This document shows positions 62,525 through 64,000 of a stretch of DNA of 64,000 nucleotides, piece after piece (the stretch's first letter is position 1; each line of letters begins with the position of its first letter). The DNA lies in assembly GCF_011602485.2 (NCBI RefSeq), contig NZ_CP050022.2, positions 2,748,001-2,812,000 of the forward strand. The letters run 5' to 3'. Made by a program: the position numbers and the translations under genes. A model generated the notes under the pieces. The model worked only from the letters and a program-made list of their open reading frames with translations, searched no databases and was not told where the DNA came from. Source of the stretch: Bradyrhizobium sp. 1(2017) (lineage in GTDB: Bacteria; Pseudomonadota; Alphaproteobacteria; Rhizobiales; Xanthobacteraceae).

Positions 62525-63109
62525 TTACCGCCGGCCGCGCGGCGCCTCGGCCTTGGCGGGCGGCTCGGCCTGCGGGGCGCAGGTCGCGGCCTGAAGCGTC
62601 GCCTGCGCCTGCTGCATCAGGCCGGGCTCGGCGGCGAGCGCCTTCATCACGATCAGGCCCGTGGTAGAAGGGGAATCGATGATCAGCCGGTCGGCCGCGG
62701 TGACCTCCTCGTCCTCGGGCAGCTCGTTGTGCTGCGCCTCCGTCATGAGGTCGAGCTCGATCACCTTGCGGCCCGCCGAGCGGTCGTTGATGGCGTAATA
62801 GGCGATCTCGTTGTGGGTGTAGAACGACACCGAGGTATAGGCCTGGCTCACCGGCACCGTGAGCTTGATCGGTCCGTTCGTCAGATCATAGCGGCAGATC
62901 GCGAGCGCAAAGGCCGGGTCCATGAACGGCATCGGCGAGGTCTGCGGATCGGCGAGGGGCAGCTGGGTGACGCCGTTGAGCTTGGTCATCGGCGTCAGCC
63001 GCGAATAGGCATCCTGCGTCGCGATCCGCGGCAGCGCCAGCACGCTGACGAGATGGACCACGAGGCCCAGAACGATGCCGGCGACGATGGTGAACAGCAG
63101 GCGGATCAT
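62525..63109 (-). CDS. DUF1254 domain-containing protein
   Basis: A 194-residue protein with an N-terminal hydrophobic segment (IRLLFTIVAGIVLGLVVHLV), probably a membrane anchor, and a DUF1254 core. Visible parts are AYSRLTPMTKLNGVTQLPLA, MDPAFALAICRYDLTNGPIK and FYTHNEIAYYAINDRSAG. DUF1254 usually occurs with DUF1214, either fused or as neighbours, as here. No activity is proven. It overlaps the DUF1214 gene by four bases. Confidence 0.85.
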   Translation of the reverse strand: MIRLLFTIVAGIVLGLVVHLVSVLALPRIATQDAYSRLTPMTKLNGVTQLPLADPQTSPMPFMDPAFALAICRYDLTNGPIKLTVPVSQAYTSVSFYTHNEIAYYAINDRSAGRKVIELDLMTEAQHNELPEDEEVTAADRLIIDSPSTTGLIVMKALAAEPGLMQQAQATLQAATCAPQAEPPAKAEAPRGRR

Positions 63110-63684
63110 GAGCAGCCCGCCGTCCTGATGGTGGGCATCGGCGCATCGCGCTGGGTGCGGGTGGCAACGCCGACCGGGGTGTCGTAGAGGCGCAGCATCA
63201 ATGCGTAGCGCTCGATGCCGCCGGTCGGCAGCCAGTTGCCGGCGCGCGAGCGCGAGGCGATGCGGATCTCGAACGAGCCGTCGGACTGGCGCACGATCTC
63301 CTGGCTGGTGAAGCCGTAGCGCTGCAGCGAATTGGCGACGAGATGGCCCTTGCGGTCATAGAGCGTCAGCGTCCAGAACCGCGCCGGCGGCGTCACGCCG
63401 GAGACGATCACGTCGCAGCGGCCGTCGAGCGCCTTCTTCTTGTCGTCGGTGGTCGCGGTGAAGGCGACGCCGTCGCCGGTGCCGATCGGCAGCTCGCCGT
63501 TGCGCACGATGGTGGCCCGCGAATAGGGGTCGACGTCGGCCGTGCCGGTGCGCGGGCGCGCGGTCCAGGGGCCGATGGTCAGCGCGCCGATCTCGGTGCC
63601 GCGCGTCGTCGTCATCCAGGTCGCGCCGAGGCCGACCACGGTCGCGAGCAGGAGGGCCGTCAATGTGATCAGGATCAGCCGCAC
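63106..63684 (-). CDS. DUF1214 domain-containing protein
   Basis: A 192-residue protein starting at GTG. A hydrophobic segment at the N-terminus (LILITLTALLLATVVGLGAT) suggests export or membrane anchoring. The DUF1214 core includes PPARFWTLTLYDRKGHLVAN and RAGNWLPTGGIERYALMLRL, ending with YDTPVG. It is the partner of the DUF1254 gene downstream (four-base overlap). It begins 9 bases after the stop of the partial gene at the window end. Confidence 0.85.
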   Translation of the reverse strand: MRLILITLTALLLATVVGLGATWMTTTRGTEIGALTIGPWTARPRTGTADVDPYSRATIVRNGELPIGTGDGVAFTATTDDKKKALDGRCDVIVSGVTPPARFWTLTLYDRKGHLVANSLQRYGFTSQEIVRQSDGSFEIRIASRSRAGNWLPTGGIERYALMLRLYDTPVGVATRTQRDAPMPTIRTAGCS

Positions 63685-63693
63685 GGGTTTCGA

Positions 63694-64000
63694 TCAGTTC
63701 TTGCGCGGGGCGGAGGCGTTGGCGTTCTCTTCCGCATAGTTCTGCGGGAAGGCGAGCGCGTTCGTCGACGAGGACGGCTTGGTGTCGGCGGCCGTCGATT
63801 TGTTTGCGGTCTTGGCCGCGTCATCCAGCAGCTTCTCGACGCGCACAAGGATGTCGGCGCCGCGCTTGGTCAGAATGGGCGGCGGACCGGGCTTGGTCTC
63901 CAGCACCTTCGGCCCCGTATTGGCCTGCGCGTTGGAGACATGCTGCGGCGGCAGCTTCTGGCCCATGCCGATGCCGGGAATCTCCCGGACCTCGACGCCC
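63694..64000 (-). CDS. C-terminal part of an unidentified protein (gene runs off the window)
   Basis: The frame stays open to the window edge; the visible 101 residues include GVEVREIPGIGMGQKLPPQH and the charged helix RGADILVRVEKLLDDAAKTA, then a Ser/Thr/Asn-rich tail. An internal ATG at 63966 is probably not the real start because the upstream codons also look coding. No family was recognised. It is on the same strand and 9 bases before the DUF1214 gene, so one operon is likely. Confidence 0.6.
   Translation of the reverse strand, partial: GVEVREIPGIGMGQKLPPQHVSNAQANTGPKVLETKPGPPPILTKRGADILVRVEKLLDDAAKTANKSTAADTKPSSSTNALAFPQNYAEENANASAPRKN

Overview
The window looks like chromosomal DNA of a Bradyrhizobium-type alphaproteobacterium (Bradyrhizobium or a close relative such as Rhodopseudomonas). 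Base composition is GC-rich throughout. The evidence is the adjacent gene pair of the TIGR03809 and TIGR03808 types, a MucR/Ros regulator, DUF1491, DUF2336 and DUF5330 proteins, an NrsF-type anti-sigma factor, CtrA- and EcfG-like promoter motifs, and several intergenic palindromic repeat families. This is judged from sequence features and memory; no database search was run. There are no tRNA or rRNA genes, transposases, phage genes or CRISPR arrays.

Layout. 1-6050: metal-type RND efflux (adaptor end and pump), an exported amidohydrolase and a TolC-like outer membrane protein. 6239-9283: enoyl-CoA hydratase, an exported basic protein, and an ECF sigma/NrsF pair preceded by a near-perfect 36-bp palindrome and a SigF-like promoter. 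9295-11615: DUF2336 protein and diguanylate cyclase. 12061-15015: ECF sigma factor, anti-sigma factor and exported subtilase. 15642-17758: the TIGR03809/TIGR03808 pair. 17958-19600: pyroglutamyl-peptidase-like protein and MeaB. 19652-22895: tripartite tricarboxylate transporter. 23114-28951: SRPBCC and DUF3298 proteins, then methylmalonyl-CoA mutase with a GFA-family gene between its two subunit genes. 29033-30751: folP-folB-folK. 30991-33761: small conserved proteins and a HerA-like ATPase. 33921-39512: glycosyltransferases, M20 peptidase, class II aldolase. 39823-43000: membrane Pro/Ala-rich protein, MucR, SufE, cupin, DUF5330 protein. 43399-46354: PAS sensor kinase, peptidoglycan-binding protein, DUF1491 protein. 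46412-49595: second DUF2336 protein with a CtrA box, a small protein, a lipoprotein and a dienelactone-hydrolase-like protein.

49687-54544 is the strongest candidate for an undescribed system. It is a tight same-strand run of four genes: an exported TPR-CHAT (caspase-like) protein with an intact His/Cys dyad, a small exported beta-rich protein, a 65-residue zinc-ribbon protein and a zinc-ribbon multi-pass membrane protein. The organisation suggests a peptidase in the envelope with a cytoplasmic zinc-ribbon partner at the membrane. Its function is unknown.

54590-62038 holds a second GFA protein and an arsenic locus: arsC and an aquaporin diverge from a second arsR, an ArsO-like flavoprotein with a Cys-rich tail and two MFS transporters, followed by a convergent ATP-grasp gene. 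The end (62525-64000) carries a DUF1254/DUF1214 pair and the C-terminal end of an unidentified gene. Most operons use 4-bp stop/start overlaps. Several intergenic gaps carry palindromic repeats of at least five families.
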